NCBI GenBank assembly: GCA_964497615.1
Contig: CAZCEC010000005.1
Location: 1-64,000 of the forward strand
Length of the DNA: 64,000 nt
Source of the DNA: CAZCEC01 sp964497615
Lineage (GTDB): Bacteria > Chloroflexota > Anaerolineae > Anaerolineales > UBA6663
Reading direction: 5' to 3'
This document shows positions 42,037 through 50,695 of the stretch, in pieces. Position 1 is the stretch's first letter, and each line of letters opens with the position of its first letter. Both the position numbers and the translations under genes were made by a program. A model generated the notes under the pieces. It saw only the letters and a list, made by a program, of their open reading frames with translations. It was not told the DNA's origin and did not search any database.

Positions 42037-44043
42037 ATGCGACTGAGACGGTGGCGTCCGTTTATCTTTGGTCTGTTGATCCTCGTGACGGCCCTCGCGG
42101 CTCCGGCCGCACTGGCCCAAACGCAAAGCCTATACTGGGAGCGCTTCGACGTTGATATTGTCGTCCAGGACGACGGCACGCTCCGGGTCGAAGAAACCCA
42201 GGTCATCAACTTCACTAGCGGCACCTTCACCGAAGGCTTCGCCGAGCTGTCCACGTTCCACACCGATGGCATCACCAACGTTACCCTGAGCGAGAACGGC
42301 CGCGAGTACGACCAGGAACCCTCCTCCTGCTGTTTGAGCGAGGGCGAGTACTCGGTCGAGAGCGAAGGCGATGCCTTGTTCGTGGTCTGGGACATGGGGA
42401 CCACACGCAACGAAACGCGCACCTTTGTTATTGCCTACACCGTCCTGGGCGCCATCCGCCGCTATGACGAAGGCAATGAGATGCAGTGGAACGCCATCTC
42501 CCCCGGCCTGCACGACTTCGAGATCCGCGAGTCGCGCGTCAGCGTTACAATGCCGCCCGGCGTTCCCATCTCGTATGCCGATTATCTGGTGCCGCCCGAA
42601 TTCGCCGGTGTGTCCATGGAAGTGGACCTATCGGCGGACGGCGAGACGGCTACCTGGACGGCGCAGGAGATGCTGGACCCCACCGACGGCATTCAGATCG
42701 TCGTTCAGTTCCCGCCCAACACGGTCGGCGGCTCCGCCCCAAGCTGGCAGGCCGAGTTTGACCGCACCAACGAATGGGAGCAGGGGCTTAAGCCGGTCGT
42801 GGACCTGGGCCTGATTGCCCTCAGCCTGATCATCCTCCTGGGCGGCCCGGCCTTGCTGTACGCCTGGTGGTATCTGCGCGGCCGCGACCCCAATATTGAC
42901 GCCGTCCCGGAGTACATCACCCAGCCCCCCGCCGACGTCCCCCCCGGCATTGCCGGCACCTTGCTCGATGAGCGCGCCGACGTGGTGGACGTGATTGCCA
43001 CCCTGATGGACCTGGCTCGCCGCGGCTACATGGTCGTTGAGGAGAGCGCCGAAAGCAGCGCCACGCGCCTGGTCAGCAAGGAATTCACGTTCAAGAAGGT
43101 GGACCCCAGCCCCGACGTGGGCCACCTCAACCCGTTCGAGCGCCAGCTCTATGACGACATCTTCAAGGGCCGCGATACGGTGCGCTTCCGCGACCTCAAC
43201 CAGAGTTTTTACGCCAGCATGACCAAGCTGCAAAAGATGCTGGCCCTGACAGCCGTCAATCTCGGCCTGATCAAGGCCTTGCCCGCTTCAGTTCGCAGCA
43301 CCTATGGCTGCGCCGGTCAGTTGCTCCTGGGCGTGCTGGCGGTCGCCGGCTTTTGCGCCGTGCCCATGTTTGCCGACGTCACCGGCACCCTCATCTGCCC
43401 GGTGATCGCGTTGGCCGTGGTCGGCGTCGGCTTGCTGGTGATGGCCCCCCACATGCCGGTCAAGACCCGCAAGGGCGCCGAAGCCGCCGCCCTCAGCCGG
43501 GCCTTCAAGAACTATCTCGCCAACCTTGAGAAATACGCCCAGCCGGAGCAGGTGACGGACCAGTTTGAAAAGTATCTGCCGTACGCCATCGCCTTCGGCC
43601 TGGATAAGACCTGGATCAACCGCTTCGCCAAGATCCCCACGACCCCTGTTCCCGGCTGGTACTACCCGGTCGGCCGGCCCTACCTGGGCCGCACCGTGAC
43701 GCCGGGCACGCCCGGCACGGTGCCTGCCGCCGCAGCGCTGGGGCAGGGCGCGGCTTCTTCTTCCGGCGCGGGCATGCAGATGCCCACCCTCCAGGGGATG
43801 AGCGACGGCCTTTCGGGCGGCCTGCAGGGCATGAGCAACAGCCTCAGCAGCATGCTCAACTCCGCGTCCCGCACGCTCACCAGCACTCCCGCGCCCTCCA
43901 ACACCAGCGGCGGCGGCCGCAGCTATGGCAGTTCAGGCCGCACCAGCGGGCGCAGTTTCTCGGGCGGCGGCAGCCGGCGCAGCGGCGGCGGCAGCTTCCG
44001 GTCATCGGGCGGCGGCGGGGGCGGCCGGCGCGGCTTCAGGTAA
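42037..44043 (+). CDS. DUF2207-type membrane protein
   Basis: The 668-residue protein has a signal peptide (RPFIFGLLILVTALAAPAAL), an extracytoplasmic beta-rich domain typical of DUF2207 (VDIVVQDDGTLRVEETQVI), a first membrane segment (LGLIALSLIILLGGPALLYAWWYL), a cytoplasmic region with RGRDPNIDAVPEYITQPPAD and VVDVIATLMDLARRGYMVV, a second hydrophobic pair (LLLGVLAVAGFCAV, ICPVIALAVVGVGLLV) and a Gly/Ser/Arg-rich tail. Function unknown. Three small genes follow on the same strand. Confidence 0.85.
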   Translation: MRLRRWRPFIFGLLILVTALAAPAALAQTQSLYWERFDVDIVVQDDGTLRVEETQVINFTSGTFTEGFAELSTFHTDGITNVTLSENGREYDQEPSSCCLSEGEYSVESEGDALFVVWDMGTTRNETRTFVIAYTVLGAIRRYDEGNEMQWNAISPGLHDFEIRESRVSVTMPPGVPISYADYLVPPEFAGVSMEVDLSADGETATWTAQEMLDPTDGIQIVVQFPPNTVGGSAPSWQAEFDRTNEWEQGLKPVVDLGLIALSLIILLGGPALLYAWWYLRGRDPNIDAVPEYITQPPADVPPGIAGTLLDERADVVDVIATLMDLARRGYMVVEESAESSATRLVSKEFTFKKVDPSPDVGHLNPFERQLYDDIFKGRDTVRFRDLNQSFYASMTKLQKMLALTAVNLGLIKALPASVRSTYGCAGQLLLGVLAVAGFCAVPMFADVTGTLICPVIALAVVGVGLLVMAPHMPVKTRKGAEAAALSRAFKNYLANLEKYAQPEQVTDQFEKYLPYAIAFGLDKTWINRFAKIPTTPVPGWYYPVGRPYLGRTVTPGTPGTVPAAAALGQGAASSSGAGMQMPTLQGMSDGLSGGLQGMSNSLSSMLNSASRTLTSTPAPSNTSGGGRSYGSSGRTSGRSFSGGGSRRSGGGSFRSSGGGGGGRRGFR

Positions 44044-44058
44044 ACAGGGAACCCTGCC

Positions 44059-44577
44059 ATGAACATGGGTCGGATAATCGGCTTGCTGATGGTCTTTGGC
44101 GCCATCGCCGTCTGCGTGCTGGCCCTGGCGTGGGTGGGTGTCAGCTTCGCGTCGGATAGCGTTGAGTTGACCGGCGCCGTGCTGGGTGTGGCCCTGGCCG
44201 GCATAATCGTGCTACCTTTGGCCGGGATTGGCGTATTTATGATTGTGCGCGGCGGACAAGAGGCCAAGTCGGATGTGGTCGCCCAGAAGCAGCGCCGCCT
44301 GCTCGACCTGGTCTCGAGCCGCGGGGAAGTCTCGATCAACGAGGCCGCCGTCGAACTGCAGGTGCCGCGCGATGAGATGAAGAATTGGATTTACCGGCTG
44401 GTAGGATTGGGTGTTTTTTCGGGCTACATCAATTGGGACGACGGCATCTTGTTTTCGGCGCAGGCCTCGCAATTGCGCGACCTGACCAACTGCAAGAAAT
44501 GCGGCGGCGAGGTAAAATTGGCCGGCAAAGGCGTCGTCAAGTGCCCCTACTGTGGAACGGAGTACTTCCTGGACTGA
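44059..44577 (+). CDS. Two-TM protein with winged-helix and zinc ribbon
   Basis: The 172-residue protein has two membrane segments (about 5-30 and 40-64), a winged-helix-like region (QRRLLDLVSSRGEVSINEAA, PRDEMKNWIYRLVGLGVFSG) and a C-terminal zinc ribbon with two CxxC motifs (CKKCGGEV, CPYCGTEY). The soluble domains should face the cytoplasm. It is 15 bases after the DUF2207 gene. No named family recognised. Confidence 0.65.
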   Translation: MNMGRIIGLLMVFGAIAVCVLALAWVGVSFASDSVELTGAVLGVALAGIIVLPLAGIGVFMIVRGGQEAKSDVVAQKQRRLLDLVSSRGEVSINEAAVELQVPRDEMKNWIYRLVGLGVFSGYINWDDGILFSAQASQLRDLTNCKKCGGEVKLAGKGVVKCPYCGTEYFLD

Positions 44578-44616
44578 GACGCGGTCCAGCCGACTAGTGC
44601 GCAAGGAGACCAACGC

Positions 44617-45129
44617 ATGGCTGACTACTACGATAAGATCAAGGACTCGCAAGGGCTGCTGGGCAAGATCGCGGGCATGATCCCCGGCTTCAAGGGCTAC
44701 ATGGACCGCGAGCAGCGCCGCGACGCGGACAAGATGTTGCGCGACACGGTCGCCAACCGCTACGACGAGCAGTTGAGCCGCATCTCCAATCTCCAGGTCC
44801 AGCTCATCTCCGGCGGCGGCATCGAGTACGTCGATGATCTCCAGGATTCCGCCACGCGCCTGCAGCGGTTCATTGACATGGTGCGTACCGCCGCCTACGG
44901 CTACTCCGGCATGTTCGATGCCGTGAAAGTCAATGAGGCTGAGCTGGCCAAGCTCTACCAGTTTGACCTGGCGCTGATGGACAAGGTCTCGGCCGTGGCT
45001 TCTGCCGTAGACAATGTCGAGGCCTCGATTGGCACCGACGGCCTGGCCGCCGCCATCCGGCACCTCTCCAGCCTGATCGGAGAATCCAACACTGCCTTTG
45101 AGCGCCGCAAGGAAGTGCTCACCAGCTAA
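44617..45129 (+). CDS. Helical hypothetical protein
   Basis: The 170-residue soluble protein is largely alpha-helical with probable coiled-coil stretches (DREQRRDADKMLRDTVANRY, DLALMDKVSAVASAVDNVEA). AAGGAG eight bases before the ATG is a good ribosome site. It lies between the zinc-ribbon protein and the SPFH gene, suggesting a part in the same membrane-associated complex. Family not recognised. Confidence 0.65.
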   Translation: MADYYDKIKDSQGLLGKIAGMIPGFKGYMDREQRRDADKMLRDTVANRYDEQLSRISNLQVQLISGGGIEYVDDLQDSATRLQRFIDMVRTAAYGYSGMFDAVKVNEAELAKLYQFDLALMDKVSAVASAVDNVEASIGTDGLAAAIRHLSSLIGESNTAFERRKEVLTS

Positions 45130-45142
45130 CAGCGTGCCATGT

Positions 45143-45202
45143 GCCAGGTGTCACGTGCCGTATCTCTCAAGCGGCGGAACACCTGCGACTTGACACCTGA
45201 CA
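45143..45202 (+). repeat. Long inverted repeat before SPFH gene
   Basis: GTGCCAGGTGTCA (about 45141-45153) and TGACACCTGACAC (45191-45203) are complementary over 13 positions with one mismatch. The spacer also repeats TGACAC. It directly precedes the ribosome site of the SPFH gene, like the hairpin before ilvB. Confidence 0.5.
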
Positions 45203-45224
45203 CTTGACACTAAGGAGAGTAACC

Positions 45225-46304
45225 ATGGCCCGAATTTTCGACGTTATTGAATATCCCGATGCCATGCGCAACGAGTTGGTGCACCGCTTGCCCGAGAGCG
45301 GCCCCGGCAACTTCCGCATTGGCTCGCAGGTCATCGTCCGCGAAGGGCAGGTCGCCGTATTCATGCGCGACGGCCGGGCGCTGGACTCGTTCGCCGCCGG
45401 CCGGCACACCATCAGCACCGGCAACATCCCGCTGCTGATTGACCTGATCGGCAAGGCCTTCGACGGCCGCACCCCGTTCCCGGCCGAGGTCTACTTCGTC
45501 AACACCCGCGAGTTCCCCGATGTGAAGTGGGGCACCCCCCAGCCGATCATCGTCAAGAACGCCGGCATGGGCCTGGGCGTGGCCCTGCTCCAGGCCTTCG
45601 GCAACTATGCCTTCTTCGTCAGCAACCCTCAGCAATTCGTCTCGCAGATCGTCGGCGCGCAGGGCATCTACAGCCTCACAGAGATCCAGGGCCGCTTCCG
45701 CACCATCCTGCTCTCCAAGCTGGCCGACATGCTCGGTGAGTTGGGCACCAAGGGCAACAAGTCGGTGCTGGACATCATCGGCCTGACGGAGGAAATTCAG
45801 GGCGGTGTGCGGGCCAAGGCGCAGGAAGACTTCAAGGCCGTCGGCGTCACGCTCAAGACCTTTGGTATTGAGAGCATCAAGCCCTCGGAGAAGTCGGCCG
45901 AGGAGCTCCGCGCCATGGGTATGCTCGACATGGCGACTTACACCCAGCTCCAGGCCGCCGACGCCATGCGCGACGCCGCTCAGAACCCCTCCGGCGGCGC
46001 AGGTCTCACCGCCGGCATCGGCGCCGGTATCGGCATTGGCAATATCATGGGCCAGGCGCTCCAGGGCGGCATGCTGAACACCGGGCCCGCCCCGGCGCCG
46101 CAGCCCACCGGCCCCGCCCCGGCCGCGCCAGCCGCCGCCGCGGCGGTGCCCTCGGTCATGTCGCCGGCCGATGCCGCCGCCTATATGCAGGTGGCCGAGG
46201 CGGACGTGATGGCCATGATCAATGACGGCACTCTTAAGTCGAAGAAGATTGGCTCCCAAATCCGCATCAGCAAGCAGGCGCTGGACGACTTCCTGAACTC
46301 ATAG
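45225..46304 (+). CDS. SPFH-domain protein with C-terminal HTH
   Basis: Residues 1-210 resemble the SPFH/YdjI (virion-core-like) family: QVIVREGQVAVFMRDGRALD, GRHTISTGNIPLL, FVNTREFPDVKWGTPQPIIV and EDFKAVGVTLKTFGIESI. An Ala/Pro-rich linker follows (about 285-310). Residues about 312-359 look like an excisionase/MerR-type helix-turn-helix: SPADAAAYMQVAEADVMAMI and SKKIGSQIRISKQALDDFL. Such a fusion could tether a nucleic-acid-binding or protein-binding HTH to membrane rafts. AAGGAG sets ATG 45225. Confidence 0.8.
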   Translation: MARIFDVIEYPDAMRNELVHRLPESGPGNFRIGSQVIVREGQVAVFMRDGRALDSFAAGRHTISTGNIPLLIDLIGKAFDGRTPFPAEVYFVNTREFPDVKWGTPQPIIVKNAGMGLGVALLQAFGNYAFFVSNPQQFVSQIVGAQGIYSLTEIQGRFRTILLSKLADMLGELGTKGNKSVLDIIGLTEEIQGGVRAKAQEDFKAVGVTLKTFGIESIKPSEKSAEELRAMGMLDMATYTQLQAADAMRDAAQNPSGGAGLTAGIGAGIGIGNIMGQALQGGMLNTGPAPAPQPTGPAPAAPAAAAAVPSVMSPADAAAYMQVAEADVMAMINDGTLKSKKIGSQIRISKQALDDFLNS

Positions 46305-46320
46305 CGCAGCCAGCAAACCA

Positions 46321-46354
46321 AAAAAGGGCGACCCAGTCTCGGGTCGCCCTTTTT
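46321..46354. terminator. Bidirectional terminator
   Basis: AAAAAGGGCGACCC (46321-46334), six-base loop and GGGTCGCCCTTTTT (46341-46354), perfect 14-bp stem with A and T runs on either side, between convergent genes. Confidence 0.95.
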
Positions 46355-46369
46355 CAATTTCGGGTTAAC

Positions 46370-47527
46370 TCACTCAATCCACTCCAGCGTGCCAAAGCCT
46401 GCCAGGTCAAGCAGCCGCTGCAAATCGCTGCCGTCGCTGCGCATCACGTACAGCCCGCTGGCACTGACATAGGCAATGTGCTCGCCGTCGGGCGCAATGT
46501 CCCCAAACATGCCCGTGTCATAGACCTGGGTCAGCCGCGTGGGCGCCCCGCCAGTCACCGGCATCATCCACCAATCCGATGGCACATTGTGCGCGGTGGG
46601 CCGCTCCGCGCCGGCCGCGGCGGCCGCGCCCGCGCCCATCAGCCAGTCGAGCCACTGCGGCAGCCGCGCCACGGGTGCGGCCCGGCTCACACCCGGCCCA
46701 TCTCCCACCGCGCTGAAATACACCTGCGCGCCGTCGCGCGAAAAGAACGGCGCATCCACCGCCTCGAACGTCTCCGGCCCAATCAAGTCTTCCTGGGTCA
46801 TTTCGCCCAGTTTGACCAGCCGGAGATGATTCGTAAAGTCATCCGGGTCCGAGTACACATACACCATCCAGCCGCCGTCAGCGGTGATGGCGGGCCACAA
46901 CGCATCGTCCAGCACCTGCTCTGGCGCGCCGGTGGGCGTCCCATTCGTCACGCTCACCCGTTCCAGCGTGTATTTGAAGGCGGTGCTGGTTTCGCTGTCG
47001 GAGGGTGTGAAATGCGCGAAGTACAGGTAGTCGCCCGCCGGAGACCACAACGGCGAAAAATAGGCTTCGTGCGGCTCGACCCGTTCCACCGCCACCGTCA
47101 GGTCGTCACCGCTGCAGCCTTGCGGGCGCTCCGCGCAGTCGCCGGGCAGCAGGTAGAGGCTGGTATAGCCAAGCTGCACCTCGCCTTCGGGCGGCGGCGG
47201 CGCGTAGGCAAGCGCCAGCCACTGCCCGTCTGCGGAGGTGTCTGCGGCCGTCAACCATCCACCCTCGGGCGGCACGAACGCGATCTGCGTTTGGCCGGTG
47301 GCGAGATTCACCTGTTGGATGCCCTGGTTGCCCAGCGTCACCACCAGGCGGCCCGTCAGCCCCAGGCTGGTCCAGTGCGGCTGCCCGTCCACTGGTCCTG
47401 CTGTCTGTCCAAAGGGCGTTGCCGTGGGGATGATGGGGATCTCGACCGTCGCCGCCGGGGTCAACTGGGTGGATGGGCCGCAGGCCGCCAGAATCAGCGC
47501 CAGCGACCACCAGAATCGTTGTCGCAT
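46370..47527 (-). CDS. Lipoprotein with beta-propeller-like repeats
   Basis: A 385-residue predicted lipoprotein (SLALILAACG lipobox, Cys16) followed by a Thr/Pro-rich linker and PD40/TolB-like repeats: WSPAGDYLYFAHF, ITADGGWMVYVYSD, FSRDGAQVYFSAV and IAPDGEHIAYVSASGLYVM. Extracytoplasmic; function unknown. It is the last gene of a minus-strand run after the zinc transporter, 38 bases below the permease gene. Confidence 0.75.
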   Translation of the reverse strand: MRQRFWWSLALILAACGPSTQLTPAATVEIPIIPTATPFGQTAGPVDGQPHWTSLGLTGRLVVTLGNQGIQQVNLATGQTQIAFVPPEGGWLTAADTSADGQWLALAYAPPPPEGEVQLGYTSLYLLPGDCAERPQGCSGDDLTVAVERVEPHEAYFSPLWSPAGDYLYFAHFTPSDSETSTAFKYTLERVSVTNGTPTGAPEQVLDDALWPAITADGGWMVYVYSDPDDFTNHLRLVKLGEMTQEDLIGPETFEAVDAPFFSRDGAQVYFSAVGDGPGVSRAAPVARLPQWLDWLMGAGAAAAAGAERPTAHNVPSDWWMMPVTGGAPTRLTQVYDTGMFGDIAPDGEHIAYVSASGLYVMRSDGSDLQRLLDLAGFGTLEWIE

Positions 47528-47565
47528 TTGTCAACCGTCCTCGTTGCCCTTCGAGCGCGCCTGTC

Positions 47566-48393
47566 TTAGCGCCGCCTCAGTTGTGTGAGCCCCCACGCCG
47601 CCACAAAACACGCCGTCGTCACCAGCACAATCGCTGCGCCCGACGCGATAGCGACATAGTAGGATAAGTATAGCCCGGCCACCCCCGAGAACACGCCCAC
47701 CGCCGCGGCGATGGCCAGCATGGCTGGCAGCCGCCGCGCCAGCAGGTAGCCGGTGGCTGCTGGCGTGATCAGCATGGCCGTCATCATTCCCGCGCCGACT
47801 GTTTGCAGCGCCACCACCACGGTCACCGCTATCAGGATGAGCAGGAGGTAGCGCAAACCGTTCAGGGGAAGCCGCAGCGTCGCCGCGTGGATCGGATCAA
47901 ACGACACCACCACCAGTTCCTTGAAGACGGCGGCCACCACCGCCAGGACCGCAAACCCAAACACCGCCATCCGCGCCAGGTCGCCCGGCGTGACCGCCAA
48001 GATGTTGCCAAACAGGATGTGCCCCAGGTCCACGCTGTAGCTGCGGACAGAGCTGAGCAGCGCGATGCCCAGCGCAAACGCGCCCGCGAAGACGACCCCA
48101 ATCGCCGTGTCCTCGCGCAGGCGCTCGTCGCGGCTGATGGCGCCAATGCCCACCGAGGTCAGCACGGCGGCGGCCAGCGCGCCCCAGAACAATGGGCCGT
48201 TGGCGCCGCCGATGAGATAGCCCGCGGCCACCCCTGGCAGGATCGCATGCGCCAGCGCGTCGCCCAAGAACGCCATACCGCGCAGGACCACGAAAGTGCC
48301 CACGACCGCGCACACCACGCCCACCAGCACGGCCGCGGCCAACCCGCGCCACATGAAGGCATACTGCCAGGGTTCGCTCAGCCACGCAATCAT
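47566..48393 (-). CDS. znuB: Zinc/manganese ABC transporter permease
   Basis: The 275-residue ABC-3 family permease has about eight membrane segments and the family motifs VVLRGMAFLGDALAHAILPG, GNILAVTPGDLARM and GAGMMTAMLITPAATGYLLARR. ATG 48393 overlaps the ATPase stop (TGATG); the open frame extends upstream to 48444. With ZnuA and ZnuC it imports zinc (or manganese). Confidence 0.92.
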   Translation of the reverse strand: MIAWLSEPWQYAFMWRGLAAAVLVGVVCAVVGTFVVLRGMAFLGDALAHAILPGVAAGYLIGGANGPLFWGALAAAVLTSVGIGAISRDERLREDTAIGVVFAGAFALGIALLSSVRSYSVDLGHILFGNILAVTPGDLARMAVFGFAVLAVVAAVFKELVVVSFDPIHAATLRLPLNGLRYLLLILIAVTVVVALQTVGAGMMTAMLITPAATGYLLARRLPAMLAIAAAVGVFSGVAGLYLSYYVAIASGAAIVLVTTACFVAAWGLTQLRRR

Positions 48394-49226
48394 CAGGGGC
48401 AGCACTCGTCGGCCGCAACGGTCAGGGGGTGGCCGTCTTGCCACACCACCAGCCGCCCGCCATAGGCCGCAGCCAATCGTTCCGGCGTCAGCACCTCGCC
48501 GGCCGGTCCATCCGCCAGCACGCGCCGGTTCAGCAGCAGCAGCCGGTCAAAGCGTCTCGTGGCCGACTCGAGGTCATGTGTGCTGACCAGCACTGTCACG
48601 TGCTTGCGGCGCAGGTGATCCAACACCTCAAATACGCCTTCCTGCGCCTCCACATCCACACCGCGAAATGGCTCATCCAGCAGCAGCACATCGGCCTGTT
48701 GGGCCAGGGCCCGGGCAATGAAGACTCGCTGCTGCTGGCCGCCGGAAAGATCAGCGATGGGCTGGCTGGCAAGCCTGGCCAGCCCCACTTGCTCCAGGGC
48801 GGCCCGGGCCGCCTCGCGCTCTCGCCGGCCCGGCCAGCGCAGCCAGCCAATTTGCTTGAGCATGCCCGTAATCACGACGTCAAGCACCGAAACCGGAAAG
48901 CGCCAGTCCACTGCATCGCGCTGCGGCACATACCCAATTGAAGGGCAGTCGCCCGCGTGGTGCGAGTGCCCGTGGACGATCACCTCACCGGTCCGGTGCG
49001 GCATCAGCCCCACGATGACCTTGAAGAGCGTGGACTTGCCCGCGCCGTTCGGGCCCACGATGGCCACTCGTTCACCGGTCTGGATGTTGAACGATACCGC
49101 CTCCAGCGCATTGGTGGCGCGCCCATAGCCGGCCGAGATGTCGTTCAGCACCAGGGCTGGCTGGGTGTCCGCCGCTTCGGCGGTCACGGCTGATGGGGCC
49201 GGGGGAGGAACCAACTCAAGCGTCAT
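48393..49226 (-). CDS. znuC: Zinc/manganese ABC transporter ATPase
   Basis: The 277-residue ABC ATPase has Walker A VGPNGAGKSTLFKVIVG, Q-loop IGYVPQRDAVDWRFP, signature LSGGQQQRVFIARALAQ, Walker B VLLLDEPFRGVD and the H-loop VSTHD. YVPQRxxVDWxFP is typical of metal ABC-3 transporters. It begins three bases after znuA and overlaps znuB. Confidence 0.94.
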   Translation of the reverse strand: MTLELVPPPAPSAVTAEAADTQPALVLNDISAGYGRATNALEAVSFNIQTGERVAIVGPNGAGKSTLFKVIVGLMPHRTGEVIVHGHSHHAGDCPSIGYVPQRDAVDWRFPVSVLDVVITGMLKQIGWLRWPGRREREAARAALEQVGLARLASQPIADLSGGQQQRVFIARALAQQADVLLLDEPFRGVDVEAQEGVFEVLDHLRRKHVTVLVSTHDLESATRRFDRLLLLNRRVLADGPAGEVLTPERLAAAYGGRLVVWQDGHPLTVAADECCP

Positions 49227-49228
49227 GT

Positions 49229-50173
49229 TCAGGCCGCCAGGGCGTCCACGATGGTGGACACATTGAAGCGCATCATGTCGATATAGGTGGCCGCCGCCGA
49301 GCCTTCTGGGCCTAGCGCATCGGTGAACAGGCTGGCCACAACTTCCACGCCGGCCTCGGCCGCCACCTGGCTCAACAACCCGCTCGCCGCCACGTTCTCG
49401 CCAAACACGGCCGGCACGCCCGTCGCGCGGATCGCTTCCACCAGCGCGGCCAGTTCCTGCGCCGAGGGCGACGCGCCTTCCGTGCTCGTCGGCAGCACCG
49501 TGCCCGCGACCCGGAAGCCGTACCGGTCGGCCAGATAGCCAAAGGTGTCATGCGTCGTTACCAGCACCCGGCGCTCCACCGGCACGCGCTCCACCGTCTC
49601 AAAGATCCACGCATCCAATTCTTGCAGCTTGTCGGTGTACGCCTCGGCATTCGCACGATAACTGTCCGCGTGGGCGGGGTCGGCGATGATGAGGGCCTCG
49701 CGGACATTGCGCACCATGACGATGGCATTCGCGGCGCTGTGCCAGAGGTGTGGGTCCACCGTGCCGTGCTCGTGGTCTGTCTCTTCGTGTCCCTCTGCAT
49801 CGGCGCGCTCATCCTGCTTCAGGGGCTCAATCCCTTCGGACACAGCCGTTCGCACGGCCCGCGAACCGGACGCCACGTACAAATCATCCAACCAGCCTTC
49901 AAACGCCAGCCCGTTCTCAAACACGATCTCAGCGTCCGCCAGCGCCGCCGCGTCCGAGGCTGTCGGCGAATAGACATGCGTATCCACGCCCGGCCCGGCC
50001 AGCACCGTCAGGCGGATATGATTACCGCCCACATTTTTCACCATGTCACCCAGGATGCTAAACGTGGCGATTACCGGCAGTGGACCGGAGTCGCCGGCAC
50101 TGCCCGCGGCAGGCCCGCAGGCCGCCAGCGCCAGCACCGATAAAATTCCGAGCCATCGCAGCCACGCCTTCAT
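49229..50173 (-). CDS. znuA: Zinc-binding lipoprotein of ABC importer
   Basis: The lipoprotein (LGILSVLALAACGP) is a cluster A-I metal-binding protein: VIATFSILGDMVKNVGG, GPGVDTHVYSPTASD (His ligand), an acidic His-rich loop (EGHEETDHEHG, typical of zinc carriers), TVDPHLWHSAANAI and LVTTHDTFGYLADRYGF. ATG 50173 overlaps the end of the Fur-family gene; an in-frame start at 50209 is less likely. Confidence 0.92.
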   Translation of the reverse strand: MKAWLRWLGILSVLALAACGPAAGSAGDSGPLPVIATFSILGDMVKNVGGNHIRLTVLAGPGVDTHVYSPTASDAAALADAEIVFENGLAFEGWLDDLYVASGSRAVRTAVSEGIEPLKQDERADAEGHEETDHEHGTVDPHLWHSAANAIVMVRNVREALIIADPAHADSYRANAEAYTDKLQELDAWIFETVERVPVERRVLVTTHDTFGYLADRYGFRVAGTVLPTSTEGASPSAQELAALVEAIRATGVPAVFGENVAASGLLSQVAAEAGVEVVASLFTDALGPEGSAAATYIDMMRFNVSTIVDALAA

Positions 50174-50178
50174 ATCAG

Positions 50179-50619
50179 CTACTCGTCTGCTGGGCGGCAT
50201 TGCGGGCACAAGCCAAACAGCTCCAGCCAGTGACCCTTCACCGCATACCCGGTGTGCTGCTGAACCCTGTCGAACAACTCGCTCAGATCACACCCGGCGA
50301 ACTCCACCACCGATTGGCACCGCTGGCAGATCAGGTGGTGGGCGTGCCCGGCGCTCGCCAGGGCGTAGGAGTGGCACCCATCGGGCTGGTGGACCTTGCG
50401 CACCGCCCCGGCTTCAACCAACAGGTCCAGCGTGCGATAGACCGTCACGAGCCCAGTCCGCGCATACACGGCCTGGGCCCGCCGGTGGATCTCCGCTGGC
50501 GTCAGGGTTGCGTCGCTGTCGGCGATCACGCGCAGCACGGCCTGCCGCGGCCGGGTGAGCTTGTAGCCGCGTTTGGTGATGCTGTCGAACAATACCTCGC
50601 GCCACTGAGAGGCTTCCAT
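50179..50619 (-). CDS. zur: Fur-family regulator, probably Zur
   Basis: The protein has a Fur winged helix (LTRPRQAVLRVIADSDATLT, VTVYRTLDLLVEAGAVRKV), His-rich metal site (AGHAHHLICQRCQ) and structural CxxC pairs (CQRC, CPQC). It heads the znuA-C-B genes, so zinc is the likely signal. ATG 50619 touches the operator; ATG 50631 and TTG 50637 lie inside it and are alternatives. No ribosome site is visible, consistent with a very short or absent 5' leader. Confidence 0.9.
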   Translation of the reverse strand: MEASQWREVLFDSITKRGYKLTRPRQAVLRVIADSDATLTPAEIHRRAQAVYARTGLVTVYRTLDLLVEAGAVRKVHQPDGCHSYALASAGHAHHLICQRCQSVVEFAGCDLSELFDRVQQHTGYAVKGHWLELFGLCPQCRPADE

Positions 50620-50639
50620 ATTGAAAACCATTTTCAATA
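50619..50639. promoter_or_regulatory. Zur/Fur operator
   Basis: TATTGAAAA, CCA, TTTTCAATA is a perfect 9-3-9 inverted repeat of Fur/Zur-box style at the start of the regulator gene. It covers the predicted transcription start, so metal-bound regulator should repress its own gene and the importer. Confidence 0.88.
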
Positions 50640-50643
50640 CGGC

Positions 50644-50673
50644 AGGGTAACACGAGTCGCGCTAGCCTGTCAA
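50644..50673 (-). promoter_or_regulatory. Promoter of zur-znu operon
   Basis: A consensus TTGACA (50673-50668) and, after 18 bases, TACCCT (50649-50644) on the minus strand. The transcript would begin within the operator, only about 10-20 bases from the start codon. Confidence 0.6.
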
Positions 50674-50695
50674 GGCCGGTGACTGGCTTCGACTT

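Noticed and set aside
43905..44043. Gly/Ser/Arg codon repeats at the end of the DUF2207 gene as a tandem repeat element
   Set aside because: The repetition is at protein level in a low-complexity tail common to this family, not an exact DNA repeat.
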